Positions 12,017 through 23,594 are shown, numbered from the stretch's first letter. The stretch is DNA of 64,000 nt from Megaustenia siamemsis (GCA_032433765.1 JAVIAB010000159.1:3574342-3638341); one strand, 5' to 3'. Numbers and translations are program-made. The notes: generated by a model from the letters alone, not told the origin.

Positions 12017-13416
12017 ATCATCATCATCATCATCATGTGCCGTACCTGTTGACGTTGGCGATCATGTCTTTCCACAATCTTCTATCCACAGTGCATCGTA
12101 TGAGTTATGTTGTTGACGGTTTTCCATGCCATGACACCAAGCTAACCAGTATTTTCTCTCTTTGTCGTCCGCGATCTCTCTTTCCTTTTATTTTGCCAGT
12201 TGTAACCAAGTATTCCAACTTTCCTCTCATCATGATGTGCCCAAAAATGTTGATTGCTTCTTTCTGATGTTTTTTAAAGAGCTCCCTTCTTGTGTTGGCC
12301 TCTTTGAGAACTTTCTCATTGGTCTTTTAGATGTCCAGGGAACTTTCAGCATTCTTCTGAGAAATCCCATCTCTGTGGCCTCTAATCGTCTTTTCATTTG
12401 TTTGTCTATTGTCCATGATTCGCTTCCATAGGTCAGAATTGGTTCTATATAGCATCGATGAACTCTCTTTCTCATTTCTATTGGCATAGATTTGTTGCAT
12501 AAGATATTTTTCATTTTCTGAAATACTATTTTGGCCTGAGCTATTCTGCTTTTTATTTCTGTGGCGCATCTCCCAACTGATGTTATTATTGTGCCCAAGT
12601 ATTTGAAATGTTGCACTTGTTTCAGATTTGTCTCGTTTATTTTTATGCTGCATGATGGCGATGATTGTTTCTTCGATATAACAATTACTTCTGTTTTCTT
12701 ACTATTCAGACTGAGACCTTTCTTGTTGCTTTCTTTTACTATTATATTTATCATTTCTTGTAGCTCATTCGCTGTCTCTGCTTTTAAGACTGTGTCATCC
12801 GCATATCGTAAATTATTTATGTTGTGACCGTTGACTTCAATTCAATTCCTTTTTTGTCTACTATTGATTTCATAATACTGTAAAGTGAAAACAAATCCGG
12901 CGACAGAACACAGCATTGTCTGACTCCTTGTTTTATAAATTGAAATTGTCCTGTTTGGTTGTTAATTCGCATAGCTGCTTTTTGTTGCCAGTTCATGTTT
13001 TTTTTTATGATGCGCAGATCTTTGCCATCAATGTTTAATTTCTCCAGCATATTGATTATTTCCAAGTGCTTTATTTTGTCAAATGCTTTCGTGTAGTCTA
13101 TAAAGCACATATATAGATCTTTCTTTACTTCTATAGATCTTTCTATCAATGTTCTTAAGATGTATATTGCATTATTGGTCCACTTTCCTTCCACAAAACC
13201 GCATTGTTCCTCACTTATTTCTAGTTTTATTTTGTTCCTTACACGTCTCATGATGATTCTTAGTAATATTTTAGTCATATGGCTCATGAGACTAATAGTG
13301 CGATGGTCTTCACAATCAGTGGCGCCTGACTTCTTCGGTATGGCTACAAAGATAGAGTTTTCGTAGATCAATACGCTGTTGTCATGATTTATTTTTTGTT
13401 GTGATTTTGATTCAAA
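12017..13416 (-). mobile_element. RTE-type LINE inserted in inverse orientation, 5'-truncated
   Basis: The minus strand encodes RT from SLMSHMTKILLRIIMRRVRN (about 13290) through FIDYTKAFDKIKH and GVRQCCVLSPDLF to the LRYADDTVL active-site region (about 12800). A C-terminal tail with RRMLKVPW... follows to about 12230. The 3' end at the left border is a catcatcatcat run (ATG-type tail). It splits the host LINE. The string atgtgctttat is present on both sides (12006-12016 and about 13416-13426), an 11-bp target duplication expected from target-primed reverse transcription. Confidence 0.85.
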
Positions 13417-14265
13417 TGTGCTTTATAGACTATACAAAAGCATTTGACAAAGTAAAACATGTGGAAATAATCAATATGCTGGAGAAATTAAACATTTATG
13501 ACAAGGATCTGCGAATCATAAAAATGCATGCATTGACAACAAATAGCAGCTATACGAATTAGCAACAAAACAGGACAATTCCAATACATAAAAGAAGGAG
13601 TCAGACAAGGCTGTGCTCTGTCGCTGGATTTGTTTTCACTTTACAGAGAACATATTATGAGATCAATACTAGACAAAAAAATGGAATTGAAGTCAACGGT
13701 CACAACATAAACAATTTGCGATATGCGGATGACACAGTCTTAATAGCAGAGACAGAGAATGAACTACAAGAAATGATAGACATAATAGTAAAAGAAAGCA
13801 ACAAAAAAAGGTCTCAGTCTGAAAAGCGAGAAAACAGAAGTAATTGTCATATCATAGAAACAAGCATCACCATCATGCAGCATAAAAATAAACAGGACAA
13901 ATCTTAAATTTTGGCACAATAATAACATCAGATGGAAGATGCACCACATAAATAAAAAGCAGAATAGCTCAGACTAAAATAGCATTTCAGAAAATGAAAA
14001 AATATCTTATGCAATAAATCTATGTCAATAGAAGTGAAACAGAGAGTTCATCAGTGCTATATAAAACCAATTCAGACCTATAGAAGCGAATGGGCAGTAG
14101 ACAAACAAATGAAAAGACGATTAGAGGCCACAGAGAAGGGATTTCTCAGAAAAATGTTGAAAGTTCCCTGAACAGCTAAAAAGACCAATGAGGAAATTCT
14201 AAAAAAAGGACAATACAAAATGGGACTAAAAACATCAGTAATAAACAACCAACATTTTTCAGGGG
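13417..14265 (+). pseudogene. RTE-type LINE, resumed 3' part (RT with YADD)
   Basis: The host LINE resumes with CFIDYTKAFDKVKHVEIINM, continues through GVRQGCALSLDLFSLYREHI with frameshifts, and reaches the catalytic NLRYADDTVLIAETENELQE near 13716. The C-terminal tail (YIKPIQTYRSEWAV..., KGFLRKMLKVP) follows. The sequence is interrupted again near 14266 by a SINE and near 14711 by another LINE tail, ending about 15385 in catgatgatgataaac. Confidence 0.8.
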
Positions 14266-14665
14266 TTAAGGCAAAGAAATGCAAATGTAAAAGTACCCCC
14301 CGTCACGCCAAGTGGCGTATAGGGAAATATGGTGTTAGTGACCCTATATTTTACAGACCTTCAGCACATGATTTTTGGGGTAATGTGGTCGGTATTACGC
14401 CCGTGCTGTTTTACTTTCCCAGAAAAAATCCGGTACCCATTTAAGGCTGGGTGAACCCGGAGCCGTCGGTTGGGATCGAACCCTACCCCTTGTCCGTAGT
14501 AGTCCAGTTCACTAACCACTGAGCTATCGCGGCTCCCACTAATTTTTAGGGAATTAGTAAAACCCAGGTGTCCTCGCCAGGGTACGAACCCCGGCTGTTG
14601 CCGTGGTAAGCCAACCGCCTATCGATTGCTGCGAAGCTGCAGTAATGCTAAATATGAAACATCTT
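14266..14665 (-). mobile_element. tRNA-derived composite SINE (family 3), minus strand
   Basis: Read on the minus strand there are two tRNA-like modules. One holds a perfect A box (tagctcagtgg, near 14525) and B box (gggttcgatccca, near 14475), with flanking gagccgcga/cggctcc that can pair. The other is the gcctatcgattg... segment with B box ggggttcgtaccc near 14587. Copies of the composite occur at 44478-44830, and the second module alone at 63100-63195. It is inserted into the RTE LINE, whose coding tail resumes after it. Confidence 0.85.
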
Positions 14666-14710
14666 TCATGCACATCATGAGAAGAGAAAAGCTGGAATAC
14701 TTGGTTATCA

Positions 14711-15126
14711 TCATAGTCATAGTAGCCTCCGTCAGTCATAGTTGACTATGGATTTTTTAGCGCCCCTAGAATTGTTATTTTTTCCTTTCTTTTCTATCGT
14801 CGTGTATTCTCTTTCTCTATGAATCTGTCTGCTTCTTCTTTGAGGTGAACCTTTAGAGTGTGTTTCCAGAGATTGCGGTCTGCAGCTATATCTTCCCATG
14901 CTGCAGGGTTTATGTTCAGAGTCTTCATTTCGCGTTTACACACATCTACAAATCGAAGTTTTGGGCGCCCCCTAGTTCTTTTACCATATGCCAGTTGTCC
15001 GTAGAGTATATCTTTTGGTACGCGGCCATCTTTCATACGGTGTACATGGCCAAGCCAGCGTAACCTACGTTGTTTGAGCAGCGTGTAGATATTCGGTAGG
15101 CCTGTGCAAGTCAGGACCTCCACGTT
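14711..15126 (-). mobile_element. LINE C-terminal tail inserted in RTE copy, minus strand
   Basis: The minus strand encodes LRWLGHVHRMKDGRVPKDIL, then GKRTRGRPKLRFVDVCKREM and WEDIAADRNLWK, the tail of another non-LTR family. The left border is catcatagtcatagtag, a trinucleotide-rich 3' end. Host RTE sequence (ggaatacttggtta / acaactggcaaaa) is split exactly around it, as shown by the uninterrupted order in the copy near 48960-48980. Confidence 0.8.
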
Positions 15127-15385
15127 TGTTACAACTGGCAAAATAAATGAAAAAAGAGATCGCGGACGACAAAGAGGGAAAATACTGGATAGCTTGGTCA
15201 TCAACTACAGTGCATCGTATCAGTTCTGTTGTTGACTGTTTTTTATGCCATGACACTAATCTTTCCAGTAGTTTCTCTCTTTGTCGTTCGCGATCTCTCT
15301 TTTCATTTATTTTATAGTGTAGACAGATTGTGGAAGGACATGATGGACTACGACAACCGGTATGGCTCATGATGATGATAAACTA
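15127..15385 (+). mobile_element. RTE LINE 3' end with a locally inverted segment
   Basis: The terminal part of the RTE copy begins with acaactggcaaaataaatga and ends with the atgatgatgata tail. Between about 15205 and 15318 the sequence is in the opposite orientation (tgttgttgactgttttttat, then tcgttcgcgatctctctttt). The flanking non-repetitive sequence (aaactaattacgtcacttcc) matches that after the second copy at 49150-49180, showing that the two LINE copies are duplicates of one insertion. Confidence 0.65.
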
Positions 15386-15649
15386 ATTACGTCACTTCCT
15401 TAAAGCTAACGGCTAACGAACTCACCAGGCACGCTCTTATAATCATGTCTTATTTGTTGTAGTCAATGTAGGTAGGATCATTACACTCTTTTTTTCAAAT
15501 GTATACAGCCTGCAATATAATCATATATTTCTCCATCACGTTCATACGACCACGGCACGACATGATTGCACTTGGACTGCGCAGTCTCAGTCGTGTTAGA
15601 GTACTTAGAGTCTAACAACGGTTAGTCCGTTGCTGAGGACATAGTTTAT

Positions 15650-16545
15650 AGTTCTCATCAGCAGCCAGATAAAAACGATACAGATACAGGAAAACACAAA
15701 TGAACTATCATCAATAGCCAGCAAAATTGGGCTTGAGATCAATCATGAAAAGACTAAAGTTATGAAAAGTTTAATTCCAACAGGTGACAAAATATACATG
15801 GAAAACAAACCAGTAGAAGCGATCGATCACTTTAATTCAATTTCTATCTTGAATCTTGGAAGCCACATTCACACATTGTTTGATCGAGAAGGGGATACGA
15901 TGAGTAAAGAAATTAGAATCAGAATAGCTGAAGCAGCAATGAATGTCTTTCAGAAGCCTTGAAAAGTTGTGGAAATCAAAACTCATCAGCACAAACACAA
16001 AACTTAGGCTATTCAAATCAAATGTATTATCAACCCTTACGTATACGTGTGAAAGCTGGAAAACAACAAGAGATATAGAAACAAAGTTGAACGCATTCGA
16101 AAATAAATGTCTAAGGAAAATACTTGGTATAGCGTGGAACGAATTCAAAACAAACGAGGAAATTAGAGAAATCGCCAATCAACCACTAATATCTTCAGTA
16201 ATAAAGAAAAGACGATGGTCATACGTTGGACATGTGATGAGAAGAGATAATAACCGAATAGCAAAGCAAGCCCTCATATGGGAAACAACAGGTAAAAGAA
16301 AAAGAGGAAGACCCAGGGAGACACTGAGAAGAACATTGATGAGAGAGGCAAGAGCAGCAGGAATCGGCTCCCTCAATGAGATAGAACTGCTTGCACAGAA
16401 CAGAGACAGATGGCGAAATTTGATAAAATATTTTAAAAGAAAACTGCTAGAACAAAAAAAAAAAAATTCATATAGGAGAAGGTGTATCTTGGTCTACGCC
16501 CTATGGGCCGGTTACGGCTCGAAAGGTCAATAGATAGATAGATAG
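15650..16545 (+). mobile_element. LINE C-terminal fragment with GATA tail
   Basis: The longest frame (15943-16533) encodes the post-RT region: TLTYTCESWKTTRDIETKLN, ENKCLRKILGIAWNEFKTNE, RRWSYVGHVMRRDNNRIAKQ and RGRPRE...NEIELLAQNRDRW. A frameshifted segment before it contains KTKVMKSLIPTGDKIYMENK. The 3' UTR carries ctacgccctatgggccggtt and ends in gatagatagataga. Best copy of the family in the window; the RT core of a relative lies at 23815-25075. I cannot assign a clade securely. Confidence 0.8.
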
Positions 16546-17930
16546 AACGGTTAGTCCTGGTGGCAGTCTTAGACTAAGCATAAAGTAAGTCTAGTCTAGT
16601 ATTGGCAAATTAAACGTTTTAATTACAAATTAAAAAGTTAGAACTGTGAACAAGTTATCATAATATGCATCAGTAGAAGGCACAATCAACATTGAACACG
16701 CAAGTATACTAAAAAAAAAAAATCAAGATTGGCACCACAGCCATCATATCTGATCAAATATCATATGATATGTCATGTGCATGTGTGGACAGAGGTCCCA
16801 GACTGTTTAACACAAATTTAAGACTGTACTGAATATAATATAGCACCTTAGGGAAATTCATTGGCCGTTAGATTACAACACTACAGACAAAATATGGTCA
16901 CTGCAAGAACTACATAAAACAGTACAATTTATTCAAGAGAAATGACATTATTGCAGATAATAGTCAAAAGTTCAGGTGAATGAAAGATAATAAATTGATC
17001 TGTCCTTTTGATATGGGTTGCTTCCTTAAGTGTTCACTTTACCACTTCATTATTATAGATCTTTTAATGATTTGCAATCTAGAATATGATGATTATTTCA
17101 TAATAACTGTAGCACAGTTTTGTTTGGCTTAACATGTTGGCTAAAATGAAAATAATGCATAGACTGAAGACAGTGAAGAAGAAATTAAGCAAACCTTCTT
17201 CCCAAATATATTTAGGTACAAACTTTTCTAGCAAACACATGACCTGTAATGAGTTTATAACTAATATCTTCAGGTTATACTGATAACAATGCAACAAATA
17301 TCTAATGTTTGAATAATGGAATTTGAGAATAATTCAATATAAACTTGTGTCTAAATTGTAAATGATATCGTCCCCTGCATATATGCCCATTTGACTATTT
17401 TTTTTTTTTTAATCCACACTTAAAATGTTTTGAACAGGGTTTAGATACAAAGTGTTGTTGCCTACAGCAAGCTGTGATAAATAAGACTTTCATCCTACAC
17501 ATCAGACTTCAGGACAACATTTTTTGTGCAAAGCTGCTTTTACTCTTAGATCCTCTAATTGTTTGGTCTACTCAAGTTAGCATTGTGCCAACCACAAGTA
17601 GGGTGTATAGGATCTTTACTAATTGTGGTTCACTGAACTTGATACAATTGGTCAGTTATGAGTCCCTGACCACTTTCAGCTGATCATCCGAGGTCTAAAA
17701 ATAAGTTCTAAATTTAGAAGTAAATCAATAACTGCACAAAGTCCACAAAACTAAAACATAGGAACATATAAACTAGAGGTCAACATAATGGGGTTCTGTG
17801 AGATATTTTTTTATAAACACCATGGTAGTTATACATTTTAACAAACAAAGACAATCCACTTATTTTGTGTGTCATACACCTACAACAAATTTACAGGCTC
17901 ACATATTCCAGTATTAGTATTATCATCTAT
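16546..17930. other. unique-looking AT-rich stretch, no gene seen
   Basis: No coding similarity or repeat was recognised. It precedes the 47-bp minisatellite and the first coding exon of the zinc-finger gene, so a 5' untranslated exon or promoter could be here. No counterpart was seen in the second copy, where a LINE runs directly to the minisatellite. Confidence 0.4.
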
Positions 17931-18297
17931 CATTAACTTTATTATGACACTATTCCAATATTAGTATTATCATCTCTCATTAACTTTATTATGACACTAT
18001 TCCAGTATTAGTATTATCATCTCTCATTAACTTTATTATGACACTATTCCAGTATTAGTATTATCATCTCTCATTAACTTTATTATGACACTATTCCAGT
18101 ATTAGTATTATCATCTCTCATTAACTTTATTATGACACTATTCCAGTATTAGTATTATCATCTCTCATTAACTTTATTATGACACTATTCCAGTATTAGT
18201 ATTATATTATCATCTCTCATTAACTTTATCATGACCCTATTCCAGTATTAGTATTATATTATCATCTCTCATTAACTTTGTTATGACACTATTCCAA
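17931..18297 (+). repeat. 47-bp minisatellite upstream of ZNF exon 1
   Basis: About seven to eight units contain cattaactttattatgaca, then ctattccagtattagtatta and tcatctct. Two units have an extra attat. The array ends about 40 bases before the splice acceptor of the first coding exon. The same array lies before the paralogous exon at 54368-54640 and also at 52155-52258. Confidence 0.95.
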
Positions 18298-18344
18298 TTC
18301 ACTGAATATTAAGCATCCATCTTTTCTCTTTGACAGTCAACAAT

Positions 18345-18401
18345 ATGGATACAAAGAGTTACATTCCAATCTGGAATGTCAAGCAAGAGCCAGATAATGA
18401 A
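18345..18401 (+). CDS. PRDM9-like zinc-finger gene, coding exon 1
   Basis: The exon starts at a splice acceptor (ctctttgacag, AG at 18335-18336), so at least one 5' untranslated exon lies upstream. It encodes MDTKSYIPIWNVKQEPDNE and ends at a strong donor (gtgagt at 18402), phase 0. VKQE fits the sumoylation consensus (hydrophobic-K-x-E), common in the N-termini of zinc-finger repressors. An almost identical exon (D2E, V12I) occurs at 54680-54736, and the conservation of both splice sites and reading frame supports it as real. The next exon is 22695-22806. Confidence 0.8.
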
Positions 18402-19759
18402 GTGAGTTGAACCTATCTATCCATATATTGTCATTTCAAGCTGAAGGTGGCACAGAAGATAGACTTAATAAATCCCCCCAAGTGATGATGAGTTTTTAAA
18501 TATGTACTGAACTGGACATGTGGTTTTATTAACTTGCTATTATTTAGATACTTTTATTTTTTCATCAAAAATTGTTTTAAAGTTTAAAAACACAATAGCT
18601 ATATAGTTCGTGAGCGTTTGGATAAAAAAATATCTCATTTATGTCTGTATGCCAATTATTATATAAGTTATGAATTTTTCATTGATGTCTGTTAAGATAA
18701 GCAATTTTTATAATGTAGTAATAGACAAAATTAATAAAACAGGGCAATAAGGCAAAGTTATGTTGTCCCAGAAGAATGTTTATTATTAAAGCTGTTGTCA
18801 TATTCTTCGACGGGGTTCTTGTTACTGTTAACTTGTTCATGTATGACTACCCTGGTAACACTGTCATCAGCTGATTGACCTGTCACCAATTGCGACCGGC
18901 AGCCCACCCCTTCTGTTAACATTACACTGGTGGTGGCGCTATTTCTGAATGGGACCGCTGGACTTGTTGTTTACTATTCGGTCTCTGGTAGTGCAATTTG
19001 ATGAATGGCGACTGACACGTCGCTCGTGGCCCTGATCTTGTGACACCTGGTCATGCACGAGACCGCTTGCTTGGGAATCGACATGTCTACAACCATGTCC
19101 TGTGGTTAAGTATAGTACTTCGTTGAGTTGTGCCCGCGACTTTTGTTTCTTTTCCCAAGTCTCACTCCGCCTGATGTGATCAGCTGACTGTTAGAACACA
19201 CAACACCAGACCAATTTGAGGCAAAGAAGTCTTTATTCACTGACCCAACACATGGGCGACTTATTCCAACATATGTACAAATAATTTACATGACCAACTG
19301 TCTGTACCGTATGGTCGATCACACTGCCTAGTAACAATGTTACTTGGCACTGGGCCCTAGGCTCTCACACACTGAACTATGTGAACTTAATATTTAGGAA
19401 CTGTTCCCGACTGAACAATTTCCCCAATCTACCTCAACTCTATTGTATCTACTCGTGTCGTTTGACTCTAATTCTCTTGAACACTACTGGCGACCCTGGG
19501 CCATCGTAGCCCCCTATCTAATCCTCGGGCTTTGACATCTCTCTTTTCAGAGCTCTCTAAGTCTAACATTCACTTCCTAATGCTTAAGCCCTACTTACTA
19601 ATTTGGGCCAGTTCAGCCCCTCAGTGTGTGTCATCTCTCGCATCAGAGCCAACCTTCCTTAGTCTAAACTTTAAAACATAAGCACTACTTACTAGTTTGG
19701 GCCATTGTCAGCCCCTACGGGCTGACCACACAACGTGGAAAATTAAACCAGAAATATTT
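18402..19759. other. intron with an unclassified repeat-like segment
   Basis: The first about 130 bases resemble sequence after the paralogous exon (54737-54830). From about 18788 to 19740 base composition changes to a more GC-balanced, pyrimidine-rich type with internal near-repeats (acttactaatttgggccagt / acttactagtttgggccatt). This looks like a non-coding mobile element, but no terminal repeats or coding domain were found. Confidence 0.4.
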
Positions 19760-20640
19760 AGATAGTATTTGAAAGAGATCATCCCTGCTGACTAGGTCAA
19801 AGGCCCTTGTGAGGTTGATAAAGGCAATAAAGAGAGGCATTTTCTGCTCACTAGATTTTCTTGAAGAAAACAGAAAGAGAATATCATGTCTGCTGTTGAT
19901 CTTCTGGCTCTAAAGCCGCATTGTGATTCAATTTTACCGGCTCCAAAGCGATGAAGAACGGTTGGCCATGAACTGTGGTCTGCACCAATTCTAGCATTGA
20001 AATCCCCTAGTAGAACAGTGTGATCTTGTCCGGGTATACTTTCTGTGAATTCTATCAAATTTTAATAGAAATTGTCCTTGGTTTCAGATGAAGAGCACAT
20101 GATCGGAGCATATACGCTTATGAGGGTAACTAGCCCTGCTGTTGTATTAATGTGAAGTGTTATCTGCACTGGTGCAATCTGACCAAGTGTAACTAGACCT
20201 TTTAGAGATTTTTTCTCAGCAAATCGCACACCATGTTCTCTGATATCATCACTGCTCTTTCCTTGTCAATAAAACATAGTTTCAGCATCATTCAGCATAC
20301 TTGAGCCTGCCAAACAGTCCTCTTGGAGTGTGACTATATCCACTTGAAGTCCTTTCAATTTGTTATTGATTAAGGCTGTCTTCCTGACATTGTTTATATC
20401 ACACAAATTGTCAGATAGACTAACTTGCAAGATGCGGACGTTTGAGCAACCAAATCGTAGGTTAAGTTTCTTGGTTTTTTATTTCACTTGTGCTGCAGGA
20501 GTGGATTTTAAAGGTCTGCCCTTTGGGTTTTCCCTAATCCCCTTAAAACCAATAGGGAAAGCAGGCTGTGATGAAATAGCACTTTAGTGGGTGGGTTCTG
20601 CCCAGCTTTAAGCAGGCAGTAGCTATCTGATGAAGTTGAT
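19760..20640 (-). pseudogene. LINE endonuclease joined to RT fragment by internal deletion
   Basis: Minus-strand coding sequence shows an endonuclease start (LRFGCSNVRILQVSLSDNLC near 20440), VDIVTLQEDCLAGSSMLNDA, then ISVYAPIM and TVLLGDFNARIGADHSSWP near 19990. It jumps without the remaining endonuclease domain to an RT motif, IESQCGFRARRSTADMIFS near 19920. The element is thus internally deleted and carries stops. It lies inside intron 1 of the zinc-finger gene, antisense to it. Confidence 0.75.
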
Positions 20641-20821
20641 AGATTTCTCCCATTCTCAAAATCTGCCCCTGACATCATGCCCTAGGCCAAATGGGCAGAA
20701 TGCCTTACAACTGTTAACTGCTGCTTCCTTGTTGTGGCGACACCAAAATGGCAACACTGGAGTATCTTCTCCAGGGCGTGAGCTCAAGCAGAAAGAGAAA
20801 GAAACAAGTTGTTGCATCATA

Positions 20822-21078
20822 CTTCATTCCCTCCATCCCTCCTTCCTCCATTCTTCCTTTCTTCCATCTTTCTTATCTGACCTTCCTTCCCTCCCTCCAT
20901 CATTCCTCTCTCCCACCTTCCTTCCTTTCTCCCACCTTCCTTCCCACCCTCCTTACCACCTTCTTTCCTTTCTCCCACCTTCCTTCCCACCCTCCTTCCC
21001 ACCTTTCTTCCTCTCTCCCACCTTCCTTCCTTCCTCCCTCCCTCCCTCCCTCCCTCCCTCCCTCCCTCCCTCCCTCCC
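20822..21078 (+). repeat. polypyrimidine low-complexity tract (CCTT/CCTCC)
   Basis: About 250 bases consist almost only of C and T, ending in a run of ccctccctccctccctccct units. The long open frames on both strands (SLPPSLPPS / GREGGREGG) are consequences of the repeat. Mirror-symmetric homopyrimidine tracts can form triplex DNA; that is general knowledge, not shown here. Confidence 0.9.
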
Positions 21079-21109
21079 ATATTCCTCTTCATCAAATCTG
21101 TACATAGCT

Positions 21110-22120
21110 GTATTATATCTTTGATTTGTGGATGACACATTCATAATAGTAGAGACAGAATGAATTTTTAAAAAAATGATGGACAAAATAGTGAAAGAAA
21201 GATGCAAGTAATGTCTCAGTCTGTGTAGAAAGAAACTAATGGATATATCGAAGAAACAATCATCACCACAATCTCAGAGGGCAGTGATTCATATACACTT
21301 TCCCTGTTACGAAATTTTCTGTTTAGCAGTCTCATTCCTTGCAAAGATCCTTTATCAAATCTTGCCATTTGTCTCTGTTCTGTGCCAACATCTCAATCTC
21401 ATTGAGGTAGGTGAATCCTGCTGCCTTTGCCTCCTTGATAATGTTATCACACCTTGCAACATAAACATAAACGGGAACAAGTCTAAAGCTAATGGAAGTG
21501 CAGATCATCAAATATTTGGGCACAATAATATCAGATGGAAGATGTACCACAGAGACAAAAAGTAGAATAGATTTTTCCAAAATATCATTTCAGAACATGA
21601 AAAACGTCATGTGCAACAATTCTATGTCAGCAGAAGTAAGAGAATTCAGCGGAGTAATATAGAGACAATTCTGACCTCTGGAAGTGAAGCATGGATGAAG
21701 ACAAACTATTGAAAAGATGATTGGATGCCACAGACTTGAGATTCTTAGAAGAATGTTGAGAGTTACCTGGACAGCTAAAAGAATAATGAGGAAATTCTCA
21801 AAGAAGCCAACAGAAGAAGGGAGCTCTTAAGAAACATCAGAAAGAAACAATCAACATTTTTCAGACCCATCATGAGAAGAGGAAAGTTGGAATACTTGGT
21901 TACAAATAGCAAAAAAGAGAGAGTGGGAGATTGCATACGACAAATAGAGAAGATACTGGATAGTTTGACATCTTGCCATTCAAAAATAGTCAAAACAACT
22001 GATATGGTATACTGTGGATAGAGAATTGTGGAAGAACATGATTGCCTACATGAACCGGCATGGTCTACCTTCCTTCCTTCCTTCCTACATGAACCGGCAT
22101 GGCACATGATGATGATGATG
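21110..22120 (+). mobile_element. degraded RTE LINE 3' half with an inverted LINE piece inside
   Basis: Plus-strand remnants follow the RTE order seen at 48360-49150: gatgacac...agtagagaca near 21140, aaacaatcatcaccacaatc, MGACgTVEa-type KYLGTIISDGRC..., ACPN...RRMLRVTWTA near 21750, and the end ccggcatggcacatgatgat. Between about 21320 and 21460 there is minus-strand sequence of another LINE tail (NEIEMLAQNRDKWQDLIK). A ccttcc run at 22070-22087 interrupts a local duplication of acatgaaccggcatgg. Confidence 0.7.
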
Positions 22121-22694
22121 CGTTAATGTTTGGTTTTATTCTGGATTTTGTGAAGCCATGATTGAACTTATTTTTTAATATTACCTGGTTATACTGTTAT
22201 TTCCTGTACATTGACAACATCTACAAGCCAGGCATTTCATCTCAGGTAAACAATCAACTCTTGACACAAGTCGCCTAGCATGACTGAACGTTTACAATTT
22301 TGTATTTTTGAATTATTGACAAGAACGATACACTCTCTGACTCACTACTATTCACTTTTATTGATTGAACCTAGTTATGACCCTGGGATCATTGGGACAG
22401 TCACATTGTGGTTGAGACTGACACTTAATACTTATAGATTTATTAAGTTACTCTATCCAGTGTTTATTATAACTAGTAGCGACAGACTTCATCAGTCTTC
22501 TCCAGCTATCATTCTCCAGAATCAGGAACTTTGCAGTTGATATTTAGCAGTCTTTGAGGGCTTTTGTTTTCATAAACTTTTGACAGCATAGAAAAATGTT
22601 CTACTGTTCTTTCATCTAATGACTCTCCAATATTTTTCCATCAATGTATTTTTTGTGTATGATCCATCCTGAATGTACAAAATAATATTTCCAG
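22121..22694. other. intronic sequence, no feature seen
   Basis: AT-rich, with no recognised repeat or frame. It runs into the splice acceptor of coding exon 2 (aataatatttccag). Confidence 0.5.
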
Positions 22695-22806
22695 GGTCAG
22701 AAAGTAAAGATGGAATCAAACAGAGAGGAGGAAAGTTACATGACCAATGACATGAAGAGGGAAAGGATCTCATCTACTTCTTGTACAGACATGGACAGTT
22801 TTCTGT
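22695..22806 (+). CDS. PRDM9-like zinc-finger gene, coding exon 2
   Basis: Bounded by an acceptor (atatttccag) and a consensus donor (gtaagt at 22807). Read in phase with exon 1 it encodes 37 codons, GQKVKMESNREEESYMTNDM then KRERISSTSCTDMDSFL, plus one base that completes a Tyr codon with exon 3. The segment is acidic and polar with no globular domain, and includes VKME and MKRE, two more sumoylation-type motifs. It is flanked by LINE remnants on both sides, and no open frame other than this one uses both splice sites. Confidence 0.75.
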
Positions 22807-22899
22807 GTAAGTTTTTGCCTGCTATCAATTCTGTATTCACATTTTGCCTATATTTTTGGTTGATAATTTGAATATGTCTGTCTTTACTTAATCACTTAA

Positions 22900-23480
22900 T
22901 CATCATCATCATTATTGAGTGCCGTCTCTGCATCAAAGGTTAGCTACCATGGAGCACCATTCTACTCTGTCTCTTGCTTTGATGGTGCAGATTGTCATAG
23001 GTTAACTTGTCCATCTTTTGATGTTGCTTGTCAATGTTAGTCTTGATCTGCCTCTATTACCTTGTATTTTCCCATCCAATATTACTTTTATTAGGCTGTT
23101 GTGTCTTTTAACATGTCCCAAAAATTTCATTAGTCTTGTTCTAATTGTGTTTAGTAGTTCTCAATTAATTTTTAGTTGTTTTAAAACTTCATCATTTGTT
23201 TTCTGTTTTTTCCATCTAATTCTGCCTATTCTTCTATAAATCCACATTTCAAAGGCTTCAATTATGTTCTGTTTTCTTGTCTAATGTCCGTGTTTCTGCA
23301 TCATACAGGAATATTGAGATGTAGTAACATTTTGCTGTTCTTAGTTTTAGCCCTGGTGTCATTTGTTTTGATGTTAGTAAACTTTTCATGGCATTAAAAT
23401 TACTTGATACCATACCTATTTTGTTTATTTCAGTTTTCCATTTTCCATCACTATTTATAGTATTTCCCACTTAGTCATAG
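22900..23480 (-). mobile_element. RTE-type LINE 3' fragment, minus strand
   Basis: The left border is tcatcatcatcattattgag (element tail), followed by gtctctgcatcaaaggttag. Minus-strand coding then reads the C-terminal tail (RTLDKKTEHNIEAFEMWIYR in broken frames) up to NTINSDGKWKTEINKIGMVS near 23440. This is the same family as 49583-52150 and 30335-30930. It sits in intron 2. Confidence 0.8.
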
Positions 23481-23594
23481 CTCTGATCTGTCTTCAGGTG
23501 CATTCCTTCAACCTTGATATTTATTTGTAAGTCTTGAGAATTTTCTTTCCTTAGTTTTAGTCTTTTTACTAAAGATCTACTATACATAAGATCA

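Noticed and set aside
14450..14535. Functional tRNA gene on the minus strand
   Set aside because: A and B boxes are perfect and the ends partly pair, but the sequence is the head of a SINE present in a second nearly identical copy with shared flanking body.
20630..21207. Long overlapping open frames on both strands (Pro/Ser-rich and Gly/Glu-rich)
   Set aside because: They come from the pyrimidine-rich simple repeat, which lacks stops in several frames. There is no domain, and the frames run across the repeat border without splice sites.
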